Notes under the pieces: model-generated
Seen by the model: only the letters and a program-made list of their open reading frames with translations
Told to the model about the DNA's origin: nothing
Database searches by the model: none
Program-made: the position numbers and the translations under genes
Part shown: positions 12,001 through 18,416 of the stretch, one piece after another
Layout: each line of letters opens with the position of its first letter
Numbering within the stretch: the stretch's first letter is position 1
Assembly (NCBI GenBank): GCA_029288835.1
Contig: JARIGN010000034.1
Coordinates: 1 to 49,862, forward strand
Direction: 5' to 3'
Source: Candidatus Kaiserbacteria bacterium
GTDB taxonomy: Bacteria > Patescibacteriota > Minisyncoccia > Phycocordibacterales > Phycocordibacteraceae
Length of the DNA: 49,862 nt

Positions 12001-12508
12001 TTCAACGAGCGGCTCAAACGGAGGAAGCAGTACGTCTGGCACAAGCGGCTCAAGCACCGCTAATCCAAACGCGCCGGTCGTGACACTCAAGGGAGACGCG
12101 GCAATCAGCATGGTACAGGGCACACTGTATGTTGAGCCGGGCGCTACAGCAGTCGATGCTTCGGGAACCGACATCACGAGCTCCATCGTCGTGAGCGGCT
12201 CGGTGGATGCAAATACCCCGGGCATGTACACGCTTACGTACACCGCAAAGGATGCAACAGGGAACACGGGCAGTGCATCACGTGTGGTCTCGGTAACGGC
12301 AGCGCCTTCGCTTAGTTCCGGCAGTACTGGCAGTGGCTCCACGAGCAGCGCAGGCACTACTTCAACAAGCGGCACAACAAGCAGTGGGGCTTCGGCAAGC
12401 GCCGCAGCAAGTGATTCAACAACGAGCACGAGCGGTTCTACGAGCGGAACCACGTCAACAGGCTCAACCGACACGAGCTCCTCAAGCGGCACAACCAGCG
12501 GAACTTAG
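2..12508 (+). CDS. Giant repetitive surface/fibre-like protein (5'-partial): YadA-head-like repeats, tail-fibre-like GIGTTSP repeats, LVIVD propeller, S74 chaperone domain, Ser/Thr/Gly-rich tail
   Basis: Frame is open from base 2 with no stop upstream of the ORF-track TTG at 179 (ASSLTSVGTLTSLGVSGLSSLANVTAANATTTNHFSST...). Dozens of 'NxAIGxxAL' and 'VGIGTTSPWAxLSV' repeats. Confidence 0.95.
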   Translation, partial: ASSLTSVGTLTSLGVSGLSSLANVTAANATTTNHFSSTLTANTASFGATATSSFSSTGALTLASALTVPNGGTGQTSFTAGNLVYGSGSGALSSVATSSISVGSGISVTSGTLGAQVGGTNVTLGIANGAVTNAMLANSTISGVALGGTLANLSSTDSTLTFSGSYNGSAAQTVGLNLGNANTWTALQQFNGNASTTQLTTTGNTYLASAGGKVGVGTASPWSTFAVSSYGGNMSYGDTNSNLTFSIASSTNATPSYSNPNGQGNRTLAMNVYTTLSVAQGTTERIINGDTTTQNYYWNSQSASGNSITFDFGAGQRELVTEITYYQSDASNMGTWQAQGSNDGSTWTNIGSTFTLGGAATETISTLSGNTNYYRYYRLNGVSGTVSNSPWVYQFTFKIASLNVVAKAQAFSTDGTNDTGTVLSLESGGGAVTIGAETAPESTLSVRGNASIGDATYTATEAPTNGLIVQGQTFIGTNTANSTNSTAALTVNGAIRDYSDYYQLSDTNTPIESFSTGVIGWSPDVHIASAADTGLGRNAAGVVEVNTGTLGSLGTLVAANVGIGTTSPYQQLSVAGNAVIANGVLSVTHGAVNIDQYSTYQIGGQTFAYASSSTNNLAIGVGAGTPFQYDDFHTGNTAVGNLAMNNNLGDFNVAVGYSALTSNVNGSDNVAIGTQALSSNTDGNYDNAIGSDSLNANTIGIHNEAFGYDSLLSNTSGSDNNAIGFDAMATNTTGSSNEVMGSYAMQTSSSASHNVAIGEYSAYGLQSSNNVVVGDNALTSDINGGGNTALGAWSAAGGPGFAGDVSSTTAVGYYALYNEMGSAALNTALGYQAGYGLTTGSSNILIGASTITDALNQVTTGSNNIAIGNDVVVPSSTANNQLDIGNLIYGTGLDGTDTTVSSGNIGIGTTTPAARFSVAGNELIGGNSVITGNLTLPTLAAPAGTFLAVNTAGQVIATTTPTSGVSSVSNSDGTLTIAPTGGAVVASLNLAHANTFTALQQFLGNASSTYISANLASFGATATTTIGTNGVITTPNIIDSGIAANKLLYTNGSSQLSAVTLPGYVTLTSGTLAISQLPIAQGGTNATSFATNGNAVYYNGTALVTAAVGTAVTTPYASSTQLSVSGQTYLTNASSSLLSVSGSTYLATAGGNVAIGATSTPASLLSIAGTANFAAATSTIYSALRLNGDNLALPAGTPITAGPGLSLGGPTAVQNGMYISGRYAYVGNSSGSFTILDVTNPAAPSVISTTNTGVTGSTRVFVSGRYAYVTATTGNALVIFDVSNPNAPTKLSTITTGLSSPNSVYVSGHYAYVTSASNNSLVLFDVSNPAAPVQVGSTSAGLSTPNEVVVSGTYAYVTTGNALVAFDISNPVAPAKLGSIASGAGGSLSVSGRYAYVLSNTGSLSIFDISNPTSIPSPVGSVNGLGTVGLSVSGRYAYAVGPQLTIVDVGIPSAPVVASTLSGLGGLVDVFVSGRYAYTTNTSSLIPIDIGGIETNSAMIHSLEAGNLQVRNDIIAQGQLQVSGGLNVGAGGIFSSGPLAVSVASTTQANALSATFQGYVGVGTTSPTSLFSVGGNAFIGGNAAITGTLTLPALTTNALTYTNSTGQVSSVTLPSYVTLTSGTLAISQLPIAQGGTNATSFTTSGNAVYYNGTALATAPLTSAVTTPYASSTVISTTGNAYVGATLSTNAINATGAVNINGTTGYLSVDTLPILYASSTLSDFSLGYMAGAATTTTGTNNFALGNQAMRAVTSGSGNMAVGNNALQSLSTGQHNTAMGYSANGTTSGGSDNTVIGYLTTLSGQFLSNATVIGSQAKGGPNGVVLGYEAGYNQGVGNNNNTFIGYQAGYSNTTGANDVFLGYNIATTTTTGSNNIAIGYDVSFASTTASNQLDIGNVIFGTGLNAEGTNLPTSANIGIGTSSPYQTFSVAGNSVITGNLTLPSLGTPSGTFLAVNAQGQVIATSSGGVSGITSVSNSDGTLSVSTAGGAVTASLNLAHANTWTALQQFNGNASSTYLSANLASFGATGTTTISSAGVITTQGLTNNALTTNTLLYANGSKQESSVTLPSYLTLTSGTLAISALPNAQLANSTISGVALGGTLANLSSTDSTLTFSGSYNGSAAQTVGLNLGNANTWTALQQFNGNASTTGLTSTGSTYLATTGGNVGIGTTSPSQALSVNGSISLSSSTLLYWNNNPILTQGPLVTVNNSTTNSLFLGYGAGTNFPNTDAYGTVGIGAGAFHFLNAPNLENTAVGGDAGYDDTTGGGNTIVGMHAMGVSNSSANIAIGNDAYSRASGSGGANIAIGRAALYDGNPDSEVAIGLNALQGNSNVAYITGTPTTGDTITLTVSSTGSTPTGAPFGPVTGLPITYTYTVQAGDTLSTIASALATNLNTQAANVQGNGIFGIVQSITPGDGTAAVVFQGMPSAWNLSFTKSVTGAGTEVVSYQGGASCANCIALGSNAMEGLGISSTTVDDIAISNFAGVNLTTGQFDTYMGAFSGLHTTSASFNTCVGPNTCEADITGYWNTAFGANALTNATGYANTAIGISAGSSVTSGANNILLGNGDGSATLTTGSNNIIIGQHLDTPTSGTNNFLDIGNGIFGTGLSGSGLVPEGLIGIGTSSPYATLSVFAGGDYASHSASTVFAVGSSTAGTATSTLFSVLSSGNVGIGTTSPAYALDVNGSIQSNGNLYFSSAPSNGNLNGMIYVGGTPILSTFNYGNNGTVTTLGQNIFMGQGAGNTTTGSTATANYQSSYNIGIGYTALSANTTGFNNLAVGPQALLSNTTGVDNVGLGLNALNGNQGGQINTAVGVNSLAGNIGGNSNVGVGFNAGEYMSDGVTLNTSSGNSVYLGSGTESLGVSDSNEIVIGSSAVGAGSNTVTVGSTTITKTLLNGTVGIGSSSPIALLTLQAPSSNTGQILDIASSSGASYLHMTASGNVGLASTSPWGLLSINGNGLGANMPQFVVGSSTATNFLITNGGRTSIGGTNLDPYGSSLSVTGSAHIAGTLSVSAGNAGFSNVGNFTFNDTTGDLSYAAVGSGSTKNFIFNQTGNVGIGTTTPYAKLSVFAGGDYAARAASTLFAIGSSTAGTATSTLFSVLSTGNVGIGTTSPVATLGINGSIGVNASQLYLASNGFVGIGTTTPVRALDVAGNGEKQSQILIEDNNAIVTANNHYYGLQVVNGVFNINAVNDNYSTSTAFTINQNNNVGIGTTSPWAQLSVDTSNMPAGIPQFFVGSTTGTNLIVANNGYVGMGTTSPFANLSVMAGDDYLSHPSNTVFAVGSTTAGTATSTLFSVGSQGSITWGGNVNVAADAAFNYTGAYTGGFTLQYLGVGKFNANASQTIFNQASVGNSVAAANGTYQFTPAANTGMQASLADYPRMVYNFGVTNTRASGAVTNTNDIKLYPSIEGYSSAGVASAETIASTTALYIAGEPTAGPLATLTNSYGLFIGATTTTAVTASTTNTYGLAVQASAFGTNNYAAEFLNGNVGIGTTSPFANLSIGMASTTNAFVVGVAGSTTPSFIVKSANNNGAVGVGTTSPWRSFAVSGTVSLANLTAAGTSGSALCLSSTNEVVVNSGVQSCTVSSQRFKNTIQSSNTGLSEVLALNPVTYYLNSDTNHTDQQYGFIAEDANKVDPRLVDLNAQGQIQSFRYEEYTAVLTKAIQQLAGAYSVTNLSNLGSTSPTVSSSYAGNSSAAIAVDATGNVAIAGNITAANLSTANVTASGNATVAGDATVSGTLNAHTYEVPGAAGDLTAFANLTVGSSTYASAITPDGGINIYKLAIANTSSIAALATQTAALATQTDSISTQLTSLTARVSALEAGAAAATASLANASSTSSNLLSASTTAVVNALSELGVLIQKGVAQFDTLVVRDLVFSKDSTGSSAAGSGTVLTGNTTALVTNAHMLAGSLVSVTVTSNYVGTWHVANKQDGSFQVIFSVPQTTDVTFDYVIIQTQGQIATSTPDTTGSPFSWLAQFFGASSTNSTTSNATPSGTNGSGVSTSGSNGGSSTSGTSGSSTANPNAPVVTLKGDAAISMVQGTLYVEPGATAVDASGTDITSSIVVSGSVDANTPGMYTLTYTAKDATGNTGSASRVVSVTAAPSLSSGSTGSGSTSSAGTTSTSGTTSSGASASAAASDSTTSTSGSTSGTTSTGSTDTSSSSGTTSGT
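830..1200 (+). other. Discoidin / F5-8C-like jelly-roll domain inside the giant CDS
   Basis: ERIINGDTTTQNYYWNSQSASGNSITFDFGAGQRELVTEITYYQSDASNMGTWQAQGSNDGSTWTNIGSTFTL...YYRYYRL resembles F5/8C-type domains. Confidence 0.6.
3639..4480 (+). other. Seven LVIVD-type repeats, predicted beta-propeller domain
   Basis: Seven tandem '(V)SGRYAYV...L.IFDVSNPxAPxxxxS' units read directly from the translation. Confidence 0.8.
10751..11010 (+). other. Peptidase_S74 / intramolecular chaperone (endosialidase-type) domain within the giant CDS
   Basis: SSQRFKNTIQSSNTGLSEVLALNPVTYYLNSD...QYGFIAEDANKVDPRLVDLNAQGQIQSFRYEEYTAVLTKAIQQL. Confidence 0.85.
12075..12305 (+). other. DUF5011 / bacterial Ig-like C-terminal domain of the giant CDS
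   Basis: PVVTLKGDAAISMVQGTLYVEPGATAVDASGTDITSSIVVSGSVDANTPGMYTLTYTAKDATGNTGSASRVVSV. Confidence 0.75.
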
Positions 12509-12656
12509 GACTCGACGCGAACCTAAGACCCGCGCAGGGGAGCATACTTTTAGTACCCTGATAACCTTGGGGATTGTGCCGCAGGGGAGTGCTAGACTTA
12601 CTATATATAGGTATCGTACCTACATAACGATTATTTACGAATAGAACAGCAAAAAT

Positions 12657-13739
12657 ATGGCCATTCGAGTAGCAATTAACGGTTTTGGGCGTATTGGGAG
12701 GGCATTTGTACGGCAGACCTGGGATAATCCTGAAGTGGAGCTGGTCGCCGTGAATGACCTCGGTTCGCTCGACGATTTGGCCTATTTGCTTAAATATGAC
12801 ACGGTGTATGGCCGCGCGCCCTTCACTATCGAGAAGCGGAACGTAGCGGGTGCCGAAGAGGGAAGCGCTGGTGGCACCCTCCTAATTAATGGGAAAGAAG
12901 TGACGGTACTTTCGGAAAAGGACGCGACCCAGCTTCCGTGGAAAGACCTGAACATTGATGTGGTGGTGGAATGCACCGGTGTATACGACGACTACGAAAA
13001 AGCATCCGCACACATCACAGCAGGCGCAAAGCGCGTCGTTATTTCAGCACCGGCAAAAGAACAGAAGGGGCCAAATGGGGAAGTGCTCGATGAAACGGGC
13101 GGCGCTACCATCCTCATGGGCGTGAACGAAGAAAAACTTTCAAGCTGTCAGGTCACCTCCAACGCATCCTGCACCACGAATGCGTCTTCACCTGTCATCG
13201 CCATCATGGATGAAGCCGTCGGCATTGAGCTCGCGCTCTTAAACACGACGCATGCATACACGGGTACGCAGCTCATCGTGGATGGCCCAGTGAAGGGAAG
13301 TGACATGCGTCGCGGTCGTGCTGCAGCGCAGAACATCGTGCCCTCTTCAACCGGCGCCGCAATCGCCGTGACCAAAGCCTATGAAAACCTCAAGGAAAAA
13401 TTTGATGGTATCTCGCTTCGCGTGCCGGTGCCCGCAGGCTCTATGGCAGACGTCACCTTCATCGCAAAGCGCGAGACCTCAGCACAAGAAATAAATGACA
13501 TTCTCCGCAAGGCAGCAGCCGACGGACGCTGGCAGGGAATTTTCCGTGTGAGTGAGGACCCTCTTTGCTCGAGCGACATCATAGGTGACCGCCATGCGTC
13601 AATTGCAGAACTCTCCATGACGCGCGTCGTGGGAGGAAAGCTCGTGAAGGTGCTTGCGTGGTATGACAACGAGATGGGATACACGGGCACGCTCGTGCGT
13701 CACGTGCTGAAGGCTGGAAACTTAGCACAAAATAAGTAA
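12657..13739 (+). CDS. gap: Type I glyceraldehyde-3-phosphate dehydrogenase
   Basis: MAIRVAINGFGRIGRAFVRQ; catalytic SNASCTTN; WYDNEMGYTGTLVRHV. Confidence 0.97.
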   Translation: MAIRVAINGFGRIGRAFVRQTWDNPEVELVAVNDLGSLDDLAYLLKYDTVYGRAPFTIEKRNVAGAEEGSAGGTLLINGKEVTVLSEKDATQLPWKDLNIDVVVECTGVYDDYEKASAHITAGAKRVVISAPAKEQKGPNGEVLDETGGATILMGVNEEKLSSCQVTSNASCTTNASSPVIAIMDEAVGIELALLNTTHAYTGTQLIVDGPVKGSDMRRGRAAAQNIVPSSTGAAIAVTKAYENLKEKFDGISLRVPVPAGSMADVTFIAKRETSAQEINDILRKAAADGRWQGIFRVSEDPLCSSDIIGDRHASIAELSMTRVVGGKLVKVLAWYDNEMGYTGTLVRHVLKAGNLAQNK

Positions 13740-13749
13740 CACCGCTCGC

Positions 13750-14238
13750 ATGCGCAAAATTTATATTTCTTCCGATCACGCAGGCTTTGCGCTGAAACAG
13801 GTTTTGGTTGAGCACCTCAAAACGCTTGGGCATGACGTAGAAGATCTCGGCCCGTCTTCGTATGAGCCGGAAGATGACTACCCGCTTCTTATTACTCCTT
13901 GTGCTGAGGCGGTTGCAAGCTCACAAGGCGTGGCGCTCGGCATAATTATCGGAAGTAGCGGGCAAGGGGAGGCGATGGTCGCAAACCGTATGCCGGGCAT
14001 TCGCGCTGCCGTCTTTTATGGCGAAGGGAAGGGTCTGGAAACCGTGGATGTAAGCGGAAAACCTGCCCAGGACGGGCTCGACATCGTGCGCCTCGCGCGC
14101 ATGCATAATGCAGCCAATATCCTCTCCCTTGGCGCTCGTTTTATGAGCGAAGACCTTGCCAAAAAGGCCGTAGAGACCTTCCTCAGCACCGCTTTTTCAA
14201 CAGAAGAGCGCCACCAGCGCCGCATTGCCGAGTTTTAG
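13750..14238 (+). CDS. rpiB: RpiB/LacA/LacB-family sugar-phosphate isomerase (ribose-5-phosphate isomerase B)
   Basis: MRKIYISSDHAGFALKQVLVEHLKTLGHDVEDLGP; GIIIGSSGQGEAMVANRMPGIRAA. Confidence 0.93.
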   Translation: MRKIYISSDHAGFALKQVLVEHLKTLGHDVEDLGPSSYEPEDDYPLLITPCAEAVASSQGVALGIIIGSSGQGEAMVANRMPGIRAAVFYGEGKGLETVDVSGKPAQDGLDIVRLARMHNAANILSLGARFMSEDLAKKAVETFLSTAFSTEERHQRRIAEF

Positions 14239-14253
14239 GGGTATACTAGGTAT

Positions 14254-14586
14254 ATGGATCCTGTTCAACCAACTCCACCTCAAAATACGCAGCAAAATAA
14301 TCAACCTCATTTGCATGCTCGAAGCACGCATATAATCTATGGTACTTCTATCGTTGTCCTCGCGTTAGTACTTATGGGCATTATTTGCGTTCAGGCCAAT
14401 ATTCAAATTCCTTATGTTTCCTCACTCTTCGCGGATCAAACCGTTCCGCCACCTCCACCGCCTGAGCCGGTGCACGTGGTACATCACGCAGCGGCAGCTA
14501 CCGCTTCAGTCACCGCCACTTCGAGTGTGGCGACGAGTACTCCCGTAAGTGCAACCACTACGAGCACTAAAAGTATATCTCACTAA
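14254..14586 (+). CDS. Small single-pass membrane protein, Pro/Ala/Thr-rich C-terminus, unknown function
   Basis: One TM segment (IIYGTSIVVLALVLMGIICVQ); TATACT box 12 nt before the ATG. Confidence 0.7.
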   Translation: MDPVQPTPPQNTQQNNQPHLHARSTHIIYGTSIVVLALVLMGIICVQANIQIPYVSSLFADQTVPPPPPPEPVHVVHHAAAATASVTATSSVATSTPVSATTTSTKSISH

Positions 14587-14587
14587 T

Positions 14588-15178
14588 ATGAAATATATGT
14601 ACTACACCCGAAAACAATTTAAGCACAAAATTCTCGCCCGTGCCTTCACGCTGATTGAGCTTCTTGTGGTAGTTTCAATCATTGGTGTACTCTCAACGGT
14701 GATTCTTGCCGCACTTCAAGCAGCACGAAATAAAGCTAATGACGCGAAACGTTTTTCTGATTTACGACAAATGGAAAAAGCACTTGATACGTACTATGCA
14801 GATAATGGAAAATATCCTGGGTCAAGTGATGCTAACTGCAATGGTACCGGTAGTACTAAATACTGCACAGCATGCAGTGGTACTTCAGTCTCAGGTATTT
14901 TCTATACCGATACTACCGCACTATCAGCGCTGGTTCCCAATTACATTCCTTCAATTCCTAACGGCCCTCAAGCTAATGGTAATGCCTCTGGTGGGGTTGC
15001 TGATTGTTATGCTTACGCAACAAATAGTTCAGGAAGTGATTATAATTTTGGAGATTTCTATCCTAGCTCTAATGGAGCAACAGGTAAAAGCCCTAGTGCG
15101 TCAGGTAGTACAGGTTCTTTTTATAATTCATTCCGAAGTGATTGGGCTGTGTGGAGTTCGGGGGGTAGTAGTTTTTAG
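14588..15178 (+). CDS. Type IV pilin-like / pseudopilin protein with prepilin N-terminal methylation motif
   Basis: ARAFTLIELLVVVSIIGVLSTVILAALQAAR prepilin motif; ATG at 14588 preferred over the upstream start in the ORF track. Confidence 0.88.
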   Translation: MKYMYYTRKQFKHKILARAFTLIELLVVVSIIGVLSTVILAALQAARNKANDAKRFSDLRQMEKALDTYYADNGKYPGSSDANCNGTGSTKYCTACSGTSVSGIFYTDTTALSALVPNYIPSIPNGPQANGNASGGVADCYAYATNSSGSDYNFGDFYPSSNGATGKSPSASGSTGSFYNSFRSDWAVWSSGGSSF

Positions 15179-15180
15179 GT

Positions 15181-15393
15181 ATGAGTTCTGAAGTAACCTT
15201 TGACGAAGAAGATAGCATAATGCCACAGCGTGCGCAGGTGCAGGTCAAGCAGTCTGCCTTTGCGAAGCTTGTGATAAAAATGGGTCTTGCAAAAGATGCA
15301 AAGCAGGCGCAATACGTTTTGCTTGGTATTGCTTTGCTTGGATTTGCGATAACGCTCTTTAATATCTACGCGTTTCTTATTCCACACCATTAA
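15181..15393 (+). CDS. Small predicted membrane protein
   Basis: C-terminal hydrophobic segment QYVLLGIALLGFAITLFNIYAFLI; immediately follows the pilin gene. Confidence 0.6.
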   Translation: MSSEVTFDEEDSIMPQRAQVQVKQSAFAKLVIKMGLAKDAKQAQYVLLGIALLGFAITLFNIYAFLIPHH

Positions 15394-15487
15394 AATATAT
15401 GGTGTTTAGGATAGGCTCATCTGGGCCGTTGTCCCCATGCACCCCAGGATGACTTTATGGCGCTTTATGCGGCGCTATACTTAAAGG

Positions 15488-16243
15488 ATGAATGTTATCA
15501 TACCTGCACTCTTACCGGTGTCGAAAGAAGACTTGGCTAGTAAGCTAGCGCGGGTAAAGACGTTTGCGAAGGATATCCAGCTCGACATGGTGGATGGACG
15601 TTTTATTACCCCTGCCTCATGGCCGTATTCAGAGAATCAAAACCAGAAGCTAAATGGAAGGCAAAGTATGCTCTCCAGCATGAAAGATATTCTGACCGAA
15701 GCAGACATGCTTCCGTACGTGGACCAGCTCTCCTATGAAATAGATCTCATGGTTACCAATCCGGAAGACATCACGGGTGAGTGGATTGAGTGCGGTGCTT
15801 CGCGGCTCACTATTCATGTGGAGAGCTCGAAGTACCTTGCGAAAGCGCTTGAAGAGCTTAAGACCAAATATGGCCACGCAAAAGATTTTGTGCCCGGCAT
15901 GCTTTCCGTGGGTCTTGCGATAAACATCACCACGGACCTCGCGATTCTTGAGCCGTTCATCCATGACATCGACTACGTACAGTTCATGGGTATTGCGGTG
16001 ATAGGGAAGCAAGGGCAGCCTTTTGATGACAAGGTATTACGAAAGATTGCACAGTTTCGGCAAAAGCATCCGGACATGCTTGTGCAGGTGGATGGAGGGG
16101 TATCATTGAAGACGGCGCCCGCGCTTCTGAGCGCGGGCGTGGATAGGCTCATCGTCGGCTCCGCACTATGGAACACCGAAGACCCTGCTGCCGAATACCA
16201 CAAGTTTGAAGAGCTCGTGCATGAGTACGGTGTATACTCTTAG
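15488..16243 (+). CDS. rpe: Ribulose-phosphate 3-epimerase-like TIM-barrel protein
   Basis: MNVIIPALLPVSKEDL...IQLDMVDGRF...VDGGVSLKTAPALLSAGVDRLIVGSALW. Confidence 0.85.
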   Translation: MNVIIPALLPVSKEDLASKLARVKTFAKDIQLDMVDGRFITPASWPYSENQNQKLNGRQSMLSSMKDILTEADMLPYVDQLSYEIDLMVTNPEDITGEWIECGASRLTIHVESSKYLAKALEELKTKYGHAKDFVPGMLSVGLAINITTDLAILEPFIHDIDYVQFMGIAVIGKQGQPFDDKVLRKIAQFRQKHPDMLVQVDGGVSLKTAPALLSAGVDRLIVGSALWNTEDPAAEYHKFEELVHEYGVYS

Positions 16244-16245
16244 TA

Positions 16246-17157
16246 ATGGCCGTTACCGACAAAGAGATCTTTGCACTCGAGAAGAAAGCAGAAAAAATTC
16301 GCGAGACCATCGTGGAGATGCTCGTGGAAGCGAAAAGCGGGCACACTGCCGGCCCGCTTGGCATGGCCGATATTTTTGCAGCGTTATATTTTCATGTCTT
16401 GCGGCACGATCCGAAAAATCCTGCGTGGGAAGAGCGTGATCGTCTCATACTTTCCAATGGGCACATCGTGCCCGTGCGCTATGCGGCAATGGCGCTTTCA
16501 GGATATTTTCCGCTTGAGGAGTGCCTGACGCTGCGCAAATTTGGCTCACGCTTGCAGGGCCATCCTGAGCGCGTGCGTCTGCCGGGGCTCGAGACCACCT
16601 CAGGCCCGCTCGGAGAAGGTCTTTCGCAGGCAAATGGCATAGCCTATGCGTGGCTCATGGACGCGAAAAAGGAAAAAATAACGCCGAATGGTGATAGCCA
16701 TTTTGCCGAAGGCAGCCCCGCGCAGCGCCGCGTGTATGTGGTAATGGGTGACGGCGAGCAGGACGAAGGAAATGTGTGGGAGGCCGTGATGTGGGCAGGG
16801 AAGAACAAGCTCCATAACGTGACCGCGGTGATCGATCGAAACAACATCCAGATTGATGGCATGACGGAAGATATCATGCCGCTCGATTCACTGCGTGCAA
16901 AGTATGAGTCTTTTAATTGGCATGTGCTTGAGGTAGATGGGCACAACATTCGGGCATTCATCGAAGCAGTCGATGAGGCGAAAGCAATTTACGAAAAGCC
17001 AACGGTCATTATCGCGCACACCATTCCTGGTAAAGGCGTTCCAGAGATAGAGTTCGACTATCATTGGCACGGCAAGCCCCCCACCAAGGAAGAAGGAAAG
17101 CAATTTTTGAAAGAGCTACGCAGCATGAAAGGCAAAGTGCCACATGAATACTCCTAA
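16246..17157 (+). CDS. Transketolase, N-terminal (TPP-binding) subunit
   Basis: SGHTAGPLGMADIFAALYFHVL; GDGEQDEGNVWEAVMWAGKNKLHNVTAVIDRNNIQIDG. Confidence 0.95.
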   Translation: MAVTDKEIFALEKKAEKIRETIVEMLVEAKSGHTAGPLGMADIFAALYFHVLRHDPKNPAWEERDRLILSNGHIVPVRYAAMALSGYFPLEECLTLRKFGSRLQGHPERVRLPGLETTSGPLGEGLSQANGIAYAWLMDAKKEKITPNGDSHFAEGSPAQRRVYVVMGDGEQDEGNVWEAVMWAGKNKLHNVTAVIDRNNIQIDGMTEDIMPLDSLRAKYESFNWHVLEVDGHNIRAFIEAVDEAKAIYEKPTVIIAHTIPGKGVPEIEFDYHWHGKPPTKEEGKQFLKELRSMKGKVPHEYS

Positions 17158-18238
17158 TATGATTAATTCCGACGCAAAGCTCATAGAAAATATCTTTGAC
17201 CCACAAATCGACCAGAAGCCGACGCGTGACGGCTTTGGCACGGGCACTATCGAAGCAGCAAAGGCAGAAGCCGCAGAAGGGAAGGAGCGCGTCGTGGTGC
17301 TCTGTGCTGACCTTTCTGAAAGTACACGCGCAGAGTGGTTCCAAAAGGAATTTCCTGATCGCTTTATCGAATTGGGAATCGCAGAGCAAAACATGGCTGC
17401 GACTGCCGCAGGGTTTGCGCTCGCCGGAAAGATTCCTTTCATAGCGTCCTATGCGGCTTTTTCTCCGGGAAGAAACTATGAGCAAATCCGTACCACCATC
17501 GCACTCAACCAGCAGCACGTCATCGTATGCGGCATGCATGCTGGAGTTTCGGTTGGACCAGACGGCGCAACGCACCAAATGCTCGAAGACATTGGTCTCA
17601 TGCGCATGCTTCCCAATATGACGGTCATCGCGCCCGCAGATGCTGAAGAGGCACGGAAGGCAGTAGTGGCTGCTGCCCAGTTGCATACAAAAAAAGAAGG
17701 AACTGGCGCGCCGGTGTACATTCGCTTCGGTCGCTCGCCAGTACCAGTCTTCACGACTCCTGAGACACCGTTTGAAATAGGGAAGGCGCTGACGCTCTGG
17801 GAATCAACCGGCATGGGTGCAAAAGATGCTGCTGAGGGAAGTGAAAATAAAGTACAGGGCAGGCCGAAAGTCGCGATCCTTGCTACAGGAAGCATGGCGT
17901 ATCAGGCACTTCTCGCTGCGCGCGCACTCGATACCAAAGGTATTGGTTCAATCGTTCTATCTATTCCAACCATTAAACCGCTTGATGAATCTGCAGTGCT
18001 TGCCGCTGCAAAAAAGACTGGCTATGTCGTGACCATAGAGGAGCACCAGGTGATGGGTGGGTTTGGAAGCGCTGTCGCAGAATTTTTGGGCGAGCACTAT
18101 CCGGTGCCTATGAAGCGTCTGGGTGTGCAGGACCAGTTCGGCCAGTCGGGAACGCCTGAAGAGCTCCTCGAGCATTACGGCCTCTCGCCGCTCCACATTC
18201 AGGAAGCAGTTGCGTCGCTCCTTAAAATTAAATTGTAG
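17144..18238 (+). CDS. Transketolase, C-terminal subunit (start 17144, or 17159 at the next ATG)
   Basis: VVLCADLSESTRAEWFQKEFPDRFIELGIAEQNMAATAAGFAL; overlaps or abuts the N-terminal subunit gene. Confidence 0.95.
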   Translation: MNTPNMINSDAKLIENIFDPQIDQKPTRDGFGTGTIEAAKAEAAEGKERVVVLCADLSESTRAEWFQKEFPDRFIELGIAEQNMAATAAGFALAGKIPFIASYAAFSPGRNYEQIRTTIALNQQHVIVCGMHAGVSVGPDGATHQMLEDIGLMRMLPNMTVIAPADAEEARKAVVAAAQLHTKKEGTGAPVYIRFGRSPVPVFTTPETPFEIGKALTLWESTGMGAKDAAEGSENKVQGRPKVAILATGSMAYQALLAARALDTKGIGSIVLSIPTIKPLDESAVLAAAKKTGYVVTIEEHQVMGGFGSAVAEFLGEHYPVPMKRLGVQDQFGQSGTPEELLEHYGLSPLHIQEAVASLLKIKL

Positions 18239-18275
18239 AAGTCCAGAATTTGAAAACCATTAGAAACTTTTTGCT

Positions 18276-18416
18276 ATGAAGCGCATCTACATTCCTCCCG
18301 TCGTCTCACTTAGTATTATTGCGCTCGTCTCTTTGGGAGCAACTGCATTAATTTTGAATACTATCTCTAAACTGAGTGTTGAGCAGACTGCCTACATTCA
18401 GTCGGCTAATCTCTAA
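18276..18416 (+). CDS. Small (46 aa) single-TM ORF, below the ORF-track cutoff
   Basis: MKRIYIPPVVSLSIIALVSLGATALILNTISKLSVEQTAYIQSANL*; its TAA overlaps the stop of the convergent RidA gene. Confidence 0.4.
   Translation: MKRIYIPPVVSLSIIALVSLGATALILNTISKLSVEQTAYIQSANL

Noticed and set aside
11848-12492. 214-aa antisense ORF and many other antisense ORFs under the giant gene
   Set aside because: Low-complexity complements of Ser/Thr/Gly-rich coding DNA; no independent start signals or recognisable domains.
17009-17686. 225-aa minus-strand ORF opposite the transketolase genes
   Set aside because: Overlaps strongly supported transketolase coding sequence on the other strand and has no family resemblance.
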